NCBI RefSeq assembly: GCF_002014985.1
Contig: NZ_MUXU01000038.1
Coordinates: 39,314 to 103,313 of the forward strand
Length of the DNA stretch: 64,000 nucleotides
Source: Moraxella caviae
GTDB taxonomy: Bacteria > Pseudomonadota > Gammaproteobacteria > Pseudomonadales > Moraxellaceae
Reading direction: 5' to 3'
This document shows, one piece after another, positions 35,721-44,076 of the stretch. Below the pieces are notes generated by a model, which was not told the DNA's origin, made no database searches, and saw only the letters and a program-made list of their open reading frames with translations. The translations under genes were made by a program, and so were the position numbers. Positions within the stretch are counted from its first letter, which is position 1. Each line of letters opens with the position of its first letter.

Positions 35721-36640
35721 GATGATACTCCGCCCAGTGAATATACTTTTCCTTGATTAAAATTACCCCAATACACGCCATAGGTTTTTAGCGCCACTTC
35801 TTTGCGATACCGCTCTAACATGCTTTTTAATGCACTGTCAGCAAGCTGATATTCATCAAGTGCTGCCAGTGGTACAAATTCCCCTTGTAATGCCTGCGTA
35901 TCTGCCGTACTACATAAAAAGCTGATGTACTGCTTTTTAAACTGCGGCCCGTCATAAACCGAATAAATGAAATTGGCAGCAGCATTAGGCACATATTTTG
36001 CAAATAACGCTTCTAGCGCCACCTCGGCAGATTTACCCACCACACACGCTTGTGGTAGCTGCCAAGTGTCTTGAGCATTTTTCTCAAGCAAGATATGATT
36101 TTCATCGGTAATAATGGCGCTGACGATAACTTCTTTATTAAACGCCACAATTTCAGCTTCAGTCTTGGCAGGTGTAAAATACGCACCACGATAGTAGCCA
36201 AGCCCTGCCAAGCCAGCAGACTCAAATGCCATCACCCTACCAATCAAGATAGCATGATCACCTGCGTCCACCACTTGATGCGTCACGCAGTCAAACCACG
36301 CACTGACATCTGACAGTAATGGGTTTTGCTGCTCACTCATGCGCCACGCCACATCGGCAAATCTGTCATCGCTTGGCTTAGCAAAGGTGTTTGAGATGTG
36401 TTTTTGGTCTTCAGATAACACGTTAATCGCAAAATGCGCCGCTGTGGTAAACGCCTCATAATTGGACGAACTTTTGGCAATGCTGACCAAAAGTAGTGCC
36501 GGATCTAGCGATACAGACGCAAAAGAATTGGCGGTAAAGCCAAGCGGTGTGCCATCTTGACTGGTCGTAACCACCGTTACCCCTGTCATGAATGCACCAA
36601 AGGCATTGCGCAGTTCGCGCAGATTTTCCAGATTGCCCAT
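35717..36640 (-). CDS. Flavin reductase with C-terminal degenerate Nudix-like domain
   Basis: A 307-residue two-part protein. Residues 1-~165 form a RutF/HpaC-type flavin reductase (FGAFMTGVTVVTT, LGFTANSFASVSLDPALLLVSI, HFAINVLSEDQ, AGDHAILIGRV, PLxYYRG-like GLGYYRGAYF). Residues ~170-307 look like a Nudix fold: a VSAIITDENHILLEK strand, a WQLPQACV segment and FVPLAALDEY. The canonical GX5EX7REUXEE box is absent (GKSAEVALEALFAKY instead), so hydrolase activity is unlikely and the tail may sense or bind a nucleotide. AAGGAG precedes the ATG. It supplies reduced flavin to the coupled monooxygenase. Confidence 0.85.
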   Translation of the reverse strand: MGNLENLRELRNAFGAFMTGVTVVTTSQDGTPLGFTANSFASVSLDPALLLVSIAKSSSNYEAFTTAAHFAINVLSEDQKHISNTFAKPSDDRFADVAWRMSEQQNPLLSDVSAWFDCVTHQVVDAGDHAILIGRVMAFESAGLAGLGYYRGAYFTPAKTEAEIVAFNKEVIVSAIITDENHILLEKNAQDTWQLPQACVVGKSAEVALEALFAKYVPNAAANFIYSVYDGPQFKKQYISFLCSTADTQALQGEFVPLAALDEYQLADSALKSMLERYRKEVALKTYGVYWGNFNQGKVYSLGGVSS

Positions 36641-36669
36641 AGATACTCCTTGTTAATTGAATAAACTTT

Positions 36670-37479
36670 TTATTTTGTCAAAGGTGTATTTAGCCACACT
36701 TGCATGGCTTGATTGACTTGCTCTGGCGCAGTCAAATTAACCATATGTCGCTCACCTTTGATGATGACTGCCGAGCCATGTTTGGCAAGTTTTGCCATTT
36801 GCTCACTCATCGCCGCAGTAGAATTTAAATCACCATCACCCGTCAAAAACAGCGCAGGACAGCCAATCTCGTGAAAACGCTTGGCATACACATCATCACC
36901 ATGCGCAAAAGCGGTATACGCTGCGGCATAGCCTGACAGATTTACATCGTCAAGCCATGCTTTGACTTGCTTGGCACAAGCCTGCTCGTGTGGCGCATCA
37001 CCAAACCAGCGTGAAAGTGGCACAGCGCTATCTACCTGTCCTGATGATAGGCACGCCGCGCGCTCAATCACCGTCCGTCTGGCTTCCATGCTGCGCATAA
37101 ACACACCATTTAACAGTGCTACACGGCGCACCAAATCCGCTCTAGTAATAGCGACACCAGCAGCAATCAATGAACCCATAGAATGCCCCGCCAAATTCAC
37201 AGACCTAAAGCCAAGCTCACACCCCAAAGCCTGTAGCGCAAGCACCGCCCAATCTACAAAATCGCTAAGCATAGCACCCTTAGATAAAGGCGTACTTTTT
37301 CCATGACCCGGCATATCCAGCGCAATGACTTGATGGCTTTTGGCAAAATACTCAAATTGCGGATACCATGCTGCTGCCTGCATGCCCACACCATGAATCA
37401 GCACCAAAGGCTCACCTGTGCCTTGCACCAAGCAATGCACGCTTTGGTTATTTGATAGCTGCAGGGTTATTGATGTCAT
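36670..37479 (-). CDS. Alpha/beta hydrolase
   Basis: A 269-residue alpha/beta hydrolase: oxyanion region LIHGVGMQAAAW, nucleophile elbow AGHSMGS with Ser100, acid residue in LTGDGDLNST and catalytic His in GERHMVN. It resembles RutD and 3-oxoadipate enol-lactonase types. In the operon it could hydrolyse an amide, ester or enol-lactone formed after ring cleavage. The start overlaps the end of the DUF1185 gene by 32 bp. Confidence 0.9.
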   Translation of the reverse strand: MTSITLQLSNNQSVHCLVQGTGEPLVLIHGVGMQAAAWYPQFEYFAKSHQVIALDMPGHGKSTPLSKGAMLSDFVDWAVLALQALGCELGFRSVNLAGHSMGSLIAAGVAITRADLVRRVALLNGVFMRSMEARRTVIERAACLSSGQVDSAVPLSRWFGDAPHEQACAKQVKAWLDDVNLSGYAAAYTAFAHGDDVYAKRFHEIGCPALFLTGDGDLNSTAAMSEQMAKLAKHGSAVIIKGERHMVNLTAPEQVNQAMQVWLNTPLTK

Positions 37480-38050
37480 GTCCCAACTCTTTTAAATCTT
37501 CATAACGACTACCAATGCGGTGATGTGGTCGCCCACCTGTCGCCGCGCCTAAAACCACCACCAACTCGTCCGCCGCTGGCGCATCATTGATGGCAAACTG
37601 CACCGTCAAATAATGCGAACGCTTGCCTTCATCATTTTTATCCATCATCGGCACTAGGATTGGCGCATTGGCAGGCCCACGCGTGTTATTAAACGCCAAA
37701 TACGACTTTGCACCCACCGCACTGCGATAAGTATTGCCAAAATGCAACGTATGAATCAGCGCTGATGCGTGTTCAAGCTCACCATCAAGCCCCACCACAG
37801 CACACTTACCAAAAGCCTCTACCGCTTCACCAGAGCCAATCTCATCAAGGATTAGCTTGGTTAAATGTGCGCTCAGCACAGGTGCAACTTCACGAATCAC
37901 AGGACTTAAATCTGCCACATAACCTTGGTTCGCCCAAGGATTTTTAATCACAGCGGCGGCTGCCACCATCTTTAGCGGCGTGTCTGCAGCACGTTCGCCA
38001 TCTACAAAGACGGTCTCAACGTGCATGACCGTTTTACGAATCAAGTTCAT
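37448..38050 (-). CDS. DUF1185 (amino acid synthesis) family protein
   Basis: A 200-residue protein of the DUF1185 family, annotated as amino acid synthesis protein without an assigned reaction. Recognisable stretches are RKTVMHVETVFVDG, AAAVIKNPWANQGYVADLSP, GKCAVVGLDGELEHASALIHT and GAATGGRPHHRIGSRYEDL. It is the first gene of the operon, with AAGGAG 8 nt before the ATG. Its steady company with permeases, hydrolases and oxidoreductases in catabolic operons suggests an enzyme acting on small amides or heterocycles, which is inference. Confidence 0.85.
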   Translation of the reverse strand: MNLIRKTVMHVETVFVDGERAADTPLKMVAAAAVIKNPWANQGYVADLSPVIREVAPVLSAHLTKLILDEIGSGEAVEAFGKCAVVGLDGELEHASALIHTLHFGNTYRSAVGAKSYLAFNNTRGPANAPILVPMMDKNDEGKRSHYLTVQFAINDAPAADELVVVLGAATGGRPHHRIGSRYEDLKELGHDINNPAAIK

Positions 38051-38220
38051 TTTTCACTCCTTTTGAACGGATTAAATGGGTTGTGCTGTTGGAGCAATTT
38101 AACCAAAACTAGGCATTAGTCCACACTAAAGTTAAATTACATACAACAAACGCTGAATTGATGAAAACTCTTGTTTAAACACCGAACCACAGCACTTAAA
38201 TAAGATTTCATTACCTCATC

Positions 38221-38236
38221 TTATGGTATACCATAA
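38221..38236. promoter_or_regulatory. Perfect 16-bp palindromic operator (candidate GntR/FCD site)
   Basis: The sequence TTATGGTATACCATAA is a perfect palindrome with a TGGTATACCA core of the kind bound by FadR/FCD-type GntR regulators. It lies just downstream of the predicted minus-strand -10 (38238-38243), over the start site. The same 8-mer TGATATAC, related to its half, recurs at 38272-38279 and 38338-38345. Confidence 0.7.
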
Positions 38237-38237
38237 T

Positions 38238-38266
38238 ACAATACTACAAGATTTTCGTAAATGCAA
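38238..38266 (-). promoter_or_regulatory. Predicted promoter of the catabolic operon
   Basis: On the minus strand TTGCAT (38261-38266), 17 bp, then TATTGT (38238-38243). The start site would fall near 38231, inside the palindrome, leaving a leader of about 180 nt before the DUF1185 gene. Confidence 0.45.
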
Positions 38267-38315
38267 TACTGTGATATACTATTTGTGAAAATTTTTTGGC
38301 ATTTTAGGCTGTCTA

Positions 38316-38344
38316 TTGACTTGTATGATTGACGTATTGATATA
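38316..38344 (+). promoter_or_regulatory. Possible promoter of the GntR gene
   Basis: TTGACT (38316-38321) and a weak GATATA (38339-38344) with a 17-bp spacer; a TGATATAC half-site overlaps the -10, which would fit autorepression. Confidence 0.3.
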
Positions 38345-38471
38345 CCTTCATTTTTATCTGGCATGACAACCAAAGTTGCCTAGTATTTAGACAACTTAAT
38401 TAAATTACTAAACAAGAAGTCAGCGAAACCATTGGAAGCGCTGCACCACATATCATTTAAAAGGAATGACC

Positions 38472-39152
38472 ATGAGCCTAAAAATACAATCACCACCCAC
38501 TACGCTGCGCGAGCTTAGCCTTGAAAAACTGCGCCATGCCATCATCACAGGCTATTTTCCTGCAGGCACAAGACTGGTAGAGCGCACACTGTGCGATGAG
38601 ATGGGGGTCAGCCGCTCAGTGGTACGCGAAGCCATTCGCTACCTAGAAGCCGAAGGTCTGGTAGAAGTAATTCCCAACAAAGGGCCGATTGTTGCACGAT
38701 TGGATTGGCATATTGCTGAGCAAATTTACAAAATTCGCCTGCTGCTAGAATGCAGCGCAGTGGCAGATTGCACGCACAAACTAACCGAAGACATAGCAAA
38801 AAAACTCTCGCAAATCATTAACGAACTAAAAATCGCCTCTGAGCTTGACGACATCAATCACACTATCAACCTGTCCACGCAGTTTTATGAGACATTATTT
38901 TTGACCGCAGGACATGACATCGCTTGGGAGGTGGTACAGCGGCTCAATGGGCGCATCAGTCGTCTGCGCGCCATGACCATCAAATCCCCAAAACGACAAG
39001 TCAGCGGCTATGCGCGTCTGGTGCGAATTTATCAGGCCATGCTGGAAAAAGATGCGCAAAAAGCCCAACAGGCTGTCAGCGACCACATCAATGAAGTGGC
39101 AAGCATTGCAAAGGGAATTTTACAAACAGACGAATCAGGCAGTTTGGGATAA
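38472..39152 (+). CDS. GntR family regulator, FadR/FCD type
   Basis: A 226-residue regulator. The N-terminal winged helix shows LRHAIITGYFPAGTRLVERTLCDEMGVSRSVVREAIRYLEAEGLVEV (in parts), and the C-terminal FCD domain has RLLLECSAV, and the metal/ligand His residues in FLTAGHDIAWEV and VSDHINE. It is divergent from the eight-gene catabolic operon and is the obvious local repressor. The ATG at 38472 was chosen because AAGGA lies 7 nt before it; the ATG at 38466 is too close to that site. Confidence 0.9.
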   Translation: MSLKIQSPPTTLRELSLEKLRHAIITGYFPAGTRLVERTLCDEMGVSRSVVREAIRYLEAEGLVEVIPNKGPIVARLDWHIAEQIYKIRLLLECSAVADCTHKLTEDIAKKLSQIINELKIASELDDINHTINLSTQFYETLFLTAGHDIAWEVVQRLNGRISRLRAMTIKSPKRQVSGYARLVRIYQAMLEKDAQKAQQAVSDHINEVASIAKGILQTDESGSLG

Positions 39153-39234
39153 TCAATCAACTTTCAGCACGCACCGCCAAACTTGGCAAAGCTTTGTAAA
39201 ATTGCAACATTGGAAGAAAATCAGCACAAAAAAC

Positions 39235-39264
39235 AAAACCCAAAACATGAGAGTTTTGGGTTTT
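39235..39264. terminator. Bidirectional terminator, right copy of a 30-bp repeat
   Basis: Identical over 30 bp to 29819-29848: 10-bp stem, ATGAGA loop. It lies between the convergent GntR gene and the DUF3100 gene and can serve both. Confidence 0.9.
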
Positions 39265-39284
39265 GTCTTAATTGCCTGAACACA

Positions 39285-40580
39285 TCACAAGAACCAATCG
39301 GCAATCACCACCGAGCCAACGTACGTCCCTGTAAAAGTAAGCAGCGCAATGATGGCGATTTTTATGCCAGATTTTTTAAACAAATTCACTTCCGCGCGAG
39401 AAATTGCAAGCCCTGCATAAGCCAGCGCAGGCGTAATCAATGGCAATAAACCCAGTTTGTCTGTTGCGGCAATGACGTTATCCGCCATCGGCATGGCAGG
39501 CAGCGCAAAACAAATCGCCACCACAGATACCCACGCAATGCTTGGTACGCCAAGTTTTACCACATTTTTTATCAGCACACCAATCACACAGCACACAAGC
39601 AAAATCAGCATGCCCAAAAAGCTCTCAGCAGGGCTTGTGCCAGTACCAACCCAGTTCACCACAAGCATCATCACCCCAGCAAACACAAGCGCAATCAAAG
39701 TTTGCCCAAGCGATAACACCACTTCTTCGTTGTCTGAAAGACTCACAAACTCATCATTAGCCTGTACGGCGGCGTGTTTACGGTGCTTTGTCAGCACACG
39801 ATACAGCCACTGTGCAAAAGGCAGCGCAATAAAAATTGACACAAACAGCCCAGTTGCATACGTCAAAAGATTGCTTGATGCTGCAAAAGCCACAATGTCA
39901 TCTTTATGTTCTGGCAAAATTTCAGTCAATGCCGCCGAGCACGCACCCATCATACTGCCAGAACCTACGCCACAGCCCATCGCCAACGCACGCACATCAA
40001 ACACATTCCAAGAAGCGATGATGGCTGGCATGATGGAAAAATAAATCGCCCCAAACAGCGTTCCCATGACGTACACGCCCATCACACCAATGCCTTCGGG
40101 TGTTTTTAATCCAAAGCGATCGGCAATCAGTGCAATGTTTGGCTCACGCGCGATGGAGTGCGTTGCGCCGATGGCTTCTCTACCCATGCCAAAAACAAGC
40201 ACCGCCACAGGCATGGCGAACAGCACGGTCGCCACATTACCAATTTCTTGTAACAACAGCGATGGGCCAGCGGCGATGATGTCATGAATTTTTGGGCCGA
40301 TACCTACTGCAAATTTGGCAATAAAAGGCATTAGAAAAATCAAAATCCACTGCGCCGCCACACGATTGCCCGCACCGCCAACCACGTTTTTGGTAATGCT
40401 TACGATATTTGGATTAAAAAACGTTGCAAAAACAAAAGCATACAGTAAAGGCAGCAGTACCATTGTACCAATGCCAATGTCAAATTTGGCGATACCGATC
40501 CATTCTGCCAAACACGCCAGCACCAAAACTACTGCGTGCAGCCGCCAAGAAAATAAAGCCGATAACGTGATTTTCATCAT
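39285..40580 (-). CDS. DUF3100 family membrane transporter
   Basis: A 431-residue protein with about eleven or twelve helices of the DUF3100 family. It has FDIGIGTMVLLPLLYAF near the N-terminus, GMGREAIGATHSIAREPNIALIADRFG (in parts), and the small-residue run GCGVGSGSMMGACSAAL that may form the transport path. A charged loop (KHRKHAAVQANDEF) separates the halves. The family is uncharacterised but often sits beside M20 amidohydrolases, as here, so it probably imports the amidohydrolase substrate or exports its product. Confidence 0.82.
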   Translation of the reverse strand: MMKITLSALFSWRLHAVVLVLACLAEWIGIAKFDIGIGTMVLLPLLYAFVFATFFNPNIVSITKNVVGGAGNRVAAQWILIFLMPFIAKFAVGIGPKIHDIIAAGPSLLLQEIGNVATVLFAMPVAVLVFGMGREAIGATHSIAREPNIALIADRFGLKTPEGIGVMGVYVMGTLFGAIYFSIMPAIIASWNVFDVRALAMGCGVGSGSMMGACSAALTEILPEHKDDIVAFAASSNLLTYATGLFVSIFIALPFAQWLYRVLTKHRKHAAVQANDEFVSLSDNEEVVLSLGQTLIALVFAGVMMLVVNWVGTGTSPAESFLGMLILLVCCVIGVLIKNVVKLGVPSIAWVSVVAICFALPAMPMADNVIAATDKLGLLPLITPALAYAGLAISRAEVNLFKKSGIKIAIIALLTFTGTYVGSVVIADWFL

Positions 40581-40653
40581 TCATTCCTTTATTGAAAAAC
40601 TTACTCATAATCAGCACTCATGCAAGTGCCTTAAATCACACCACTTTGCGCAT

Positions 40654-41835
40654 TTATCCTAATGTGCGCTCCACCAAGCCAACCCACAAATTTGCGCCAA
40701 TGGCGATGGCATTGTCATTAAAATCATAATAAGGGTTGTGCAATGGCTTGGACGGTCTGTCCGCTTCGTCCACACCCAGCCAAACATAAGCGCCTTTTTT
40801 GGCGTTTAGCATAAAAGAAAAATCTTCTGAGGCCATGGTTGGTAAGACGTTTTGCGATACTTTGTCCGCGCCAAACAGCTCTGTCGCTACCTGTCTGATG
40901 TGGCGTGCGCAATCGGCATTATTGATGGTGGCAGGATAGCGCTCTTGATAGTCTATCTCGCCTGCCACGCCGTGCAGCGCTGGCAGCTCTTTTACCGCCT
41001 GAATGAGCTTGGATTTGACCGTTTGGCGCACATTTTCATCAAGCGCACGCACTGTGCCTTTTAGGCGCACCGTCTCAGGAATGATGTTATAAGTATCACC
41101 GCCGTCAATCTGCGTAATGCTCAGTACCGCCGAATCCAGTGGCGAAACCTTACGCGCGATAATGGATTGAGCGTGTAAAATCAACGCCGCAGCCGCCACA
41201 ATCGGGTCGCACGTCCCTTCAGGCATGGCGGCATGTCCACCCTTGCCCGTCAGCACAATGTCAAAAATATCAAACGACCCCATCATCACGCCATCATTCA
41301 CGCAAATTTCACCAAGCGTTCTGCCCGGCCAGTTGTGCAAACCATATACTTCATCAATCTCAAAACGCTCAAATAAGCCATCGTCAATCATCGCTTGACC
41401 GCCGCCCAAATTCTCTTCGGCTGGCTGGAAAATGAAATACACCGTGCCGTCAAATTGTCCATGCTGCGCCAAATGTGCCGCCGCCGCAAGCAAAATCGCA
41501 GCATGGCCATCATGCCCACAAGCGTGCATACGCCCTGATACACAAGAAGCGTGCGCAAAATCGTTCAACTCTGTCATTGGTAGTGCATCAATGTCGGCGC
41601 GAATGCCAATGCTGCGCGTGCTTACACCTTTTTTTAGCACACCCACCACGCCTGTGCCAGCAATGCCTGTGTGTACTTGCAAGCCAAATTGACTTAGCGT
41701 ATCGGCAATGAACTTGGCGGTGGTGTGCTCGTCAAATCCCAGCTCAGGATTGGCGTGTAATTGCTGCCGCCAGCTGATGGCCTGCTGAATTAAGGCTTGT
41801 GATATGACAAACGATGCAGATGAATTATTGCTCAT
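40654..41835 (-). CDS. M20 family amidohydrolase (aminoacylase/hippurate hydrolase type)
   Basis: A 393-residue metalloamidase from ATG 41835 (MSNNSSASFVISQ). Metal-binding and catalytic motifs are MHACGHDGHAA, the general-base region FQPAEENLGGG, YGLHNWPGR, GKGGHAAMPE in the lid domain and MASEDFSFML. Such enzymes remove N-acyl groups from amino acids or hydrolyse indole-acetyl or aminobenzoyl conjugates. A GAGAGA ribosome site supports this start over the ATG at 41853. It precedes the DUF3100 gene by 73 bp and diverges from a LysR gene. Confidence 0.92.
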   Translation of the reverse strand: MSNNSSASFVISQALIQQAISWRQQLHANPELGFDEHTTAKFIADTLSQFGLQVHTGIAGTGVVGVLKKGVSTRSIGIRADIDALPMTELNDFAHASCVSGRMHACGHDGHAAILLAAAAHLAQHGQFDGTVYFIFQPAEENLGGGQAMIDDGLFERFEIDEVYGLHNWPGRTLGEICVNDGVMMGSFDIFDIVLTGKGGHAAMPEGTCDPIVAAAALILHAQSIIARKVSPLDSAVLSITQIDGGDTYNIIPETVRLKGTVRALDENVRQTVKSKLIQAVKELPALHGVAGEIDYQERYPATINNADCARHIRQVATELFGADKVSQNVLPTMASEDFSFMLNAKKGAYVWLGVDEADRPSKPLHNPYYDFNDNAIAIGANLWVGLVERTLG

Positions 41836-42091
41836 GGTAATTTCTCTCGTCATTCAAGTATTGATAAAACGTCATGATTTGACAAAAATTGCCGACTTGT
41901 CAAATTCACACTCTTAAAAACTTACAAAATTCTTGCCAAAAAGTATAAAAATCTTTACCATAAACAACAATAGCATTAAATAAAAATTTTGTTACGTTTT
42001 TAGCAACACTTTTATGGCAATTTGGCAGTGTGATAAGCGCTCATTACTTGATCAATACTTACAATCAATGGCGTAGCTGGAAAATCAAACG

Positions 42092-43000
42092 ATGGATTTA
42101 TTGGACAAACGACTGATATATTTTTATCAAGCGGTGCAGCATGGCGGCATTCGTGCAGCGGCAGATACGCTCGGTCTTGCGCCCAGTGCTGTCAGTCGGC
42201 AAATCACAAGTCTTGAGCGCACACTTGGCACAGCGTTGTTTGAAAGGCACATCAAAGGCGCGATTCCTACCGAAGCAGGCAGGGAAGTTTTGGTGTGTTA
42301 TCAAGAATTTTTAAACCAAGAAAACTTACTCAAAGAAAAAATCACCGCCTTGCAGGGCTTAAATGCTGGCAACATCACTATCAGTACAGGCGCAGGCTAT
42401 GTCAAGCATTTATCAGAAGTGGTGGCGAAATTTTGCGCCGACTATCCAAACATTCATGTGCAAATTGACATTCATGGTACAAGTGAAATTGTGCGCAAAA
42501 TCCTTGACAACGAAACACAGCTTGGCATCGTTTATCATTTTATCAATCATCATCACATACGCTCACACTTTCAGACCACGCACAGATTGTGTGTATTTTT
42601 GCCGAAAAATCATGCACTTGCTAATCGAAAAAGCATTGATTTAAAAGAGATTTATCATGAAAGATGGGCGCTTACCGACACCACGCACGGCATTCGCCAT
42701 CTGGTAGAAAGCATGGCAGGCCATCACAGTATTCGCCCTGCGCTGCTGTGCAACGACATGAATCTGCTCAAAGATTACGCCAGATGCGGCGGTATTACGC
42801 TATTGCCAGAGTTCATGTATTATCCTGAAGATGTGCCAACGCTTGCCGCCATTCCTTTGACCGAACAAGCCTTCACCCAAGCCAAATCGCAAATCATCAC
42901 AAGACGCGGCAAGGCATTATCCGCCGCCAATCTTGCGCTGATTGACAGATTAAAAGAGATGTTTCGGGGGTTGAAAGGCGGTCATGCTAATTTTAGATAA
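42092..43000 (+). CDS. LysR family transcriptional regulator
   Basis: A 302-residue LysR regulator. The N-terminal helix-turn-helix is in FYQAVQHGGIRAAADTLGLAPSAVSRQITSLERTLGTALFER (in parts), followed by a periplasmic-binding-like effector domain. It is divergent from the amidohydrolase-DUF3100 pair with a 256-bp shared gap, the usual arrangement for a local LysR activator. I found no distinct inverted LysR box in the gap. Confidence 0.93.
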   Translation: MDLLDKRLIYFYQAVQHGGIRAAADTLGLAPSAVSRQITSLERTLGTALFERHIKGAIPTEAGREVLVCYQEFLNQENLLKEKITALQGLNAGNITISTGAGYVKHLSEVVAKFCADYPNIHVQIDIHGTSEIVRKILDNETQLGIVYHFINHHHIRSHFQTTHRLCVFLPKNHALANRKSIDLKEIYHERWALTDTTHGIRHLVESMAGHHSIRPALLCNDMNLLKDYARCGGITLLPEFMYYPEDVPTLAAIPLTEQAFTQAKSQIITRRGKALSAANLALIDRLKEMFRGLKGGHANFR

Positions 43001-43123
43001 ATGTCATAAATCTGCCCCCACATTCCCACCACCCAAAAGCTGTGGTACAATTCACCTTTTTAATATTCAATCACGCTTCAATCTTTCATCATTTTAAGCA
43101 CCCAATCATTTAAAAGCCGCACC

Positions 43124-44014
43124 ATGACTAATAAGACCGCCGCACCCGCAACGCCCACCCACGCCACAGGCTCGTATTTTGGCTCGCTGTGGATGGTGGC
43201 GGCTACGGTTTGTTTTACCATCATGGGCGTGCTGGTCAAGCTCACCGCCCAAAAATTCGCCCTACACGAGTACGAGCTGACCTTTTGGCGCATGGGTTTT
43301 GCCACGTTGGTGCTTGGTATTCACGCCAGCGCCACAGGCAAGGTTTTCGCCACGCGCTACCCAAAAGAGCATTTTTATCGCAGCGTGGTTGGCGGCGTAA
43401 GCGTGCTGATGTTCTTTTATGGCATCGCACATTTACCACTGGCGACTGCGATTACTTTTAACTACACATCGGCAATTTTTCTGGCGATTTTATCGGTAAT
43501 TATCCTAAAGCAGCGTCCGCACCCTTTGACGTGGTTTGCGCTGATTTTGGGTTTTGTGGGCGTGGCGTTGCTGCTGCAGCCTGCGATTGCCGCAAGTGGT
43601 ACTTTGCCCACTTTTATGGGTATTTTAGGCGGTGCGATGGCAGGATATGCGTATTTGCAAGTGCGTGAATTGTCGCTTTTGGGCGAGCCATCTTGGCGTA
43701 TTGTGTTTTATTTTTCGCTGGTGGCGTCTGTTTTGGCGGGCATTGTGGCGACGTGGCGCGGCTGGAGCGTCATCACTTGGGAAATTTTGCCTTATGTGCT
43801 GGGCATTGGGCTGTCGGCATTGATTGCGCAGCTTTTGATGACGCACGCTTATAAAGTTGGACGCAAATTCATGGTTGCTGCGCTCAGCTACGGCACGGTG
43901 GTGCTGTCCACTTTGTACGGCGTGTTTGTGCTTGGCGAGCCGCTTGGCGCACTTGCCATGACTGGCATTGCTTTGGTGGTGCTAAGTGGCGTTTTGGCGG
44001 GATTAAAAGGTTGA
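43124..44014 (+). CDS. EamA/DMT family transporter
   Basis: A 296-residue drug/metabolite transporter with ten helices in two EamA repeats (residues ~20-140 and ~160-295). Typical pieces are CFTIMGVLVKL, TFWRMGFATLVLG, TAITFNYTSAIFLAILSVIILKQ and ALSYGTVVLSTLYGVFVLGEPLG. The substrate is unknown. A TACAAT lies upstream, at 43046. The gene is followed by the 22-bp repeat array. Confidence 0.9.
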   Translation: MTNKTAAPATPTHATGSYFGSLWMVAATVCFTIMGVLVKLTAQKFALHEYELTFWRMGFATLVLGIHASATGKVFATRYPKEHFYRSVVGGVSVLMFFYGIAHLPLATAITFNYTSAIFLAILSVIILKQRPHPLTWFALILGFVGVALLLQPAIAASGTLPTFMGILGGAMAGYAYLQVRELSLLGEPSWRIVFYFSLVASVLAGIVATWRGWSVITWEILPYVLGIGLSALIAQLLMTHAYKVGRKFMVAALSYGTVVLSTLYGVFVLGEPLGALAMTGIALVVLSGVLAGLKG

Positions 44015-44076
44015 GCGTTTTATCAAGTTTTGCCAATTTAAGTCAAATCTGTGAAATTCGCCCAGCGTTTTGTGGT

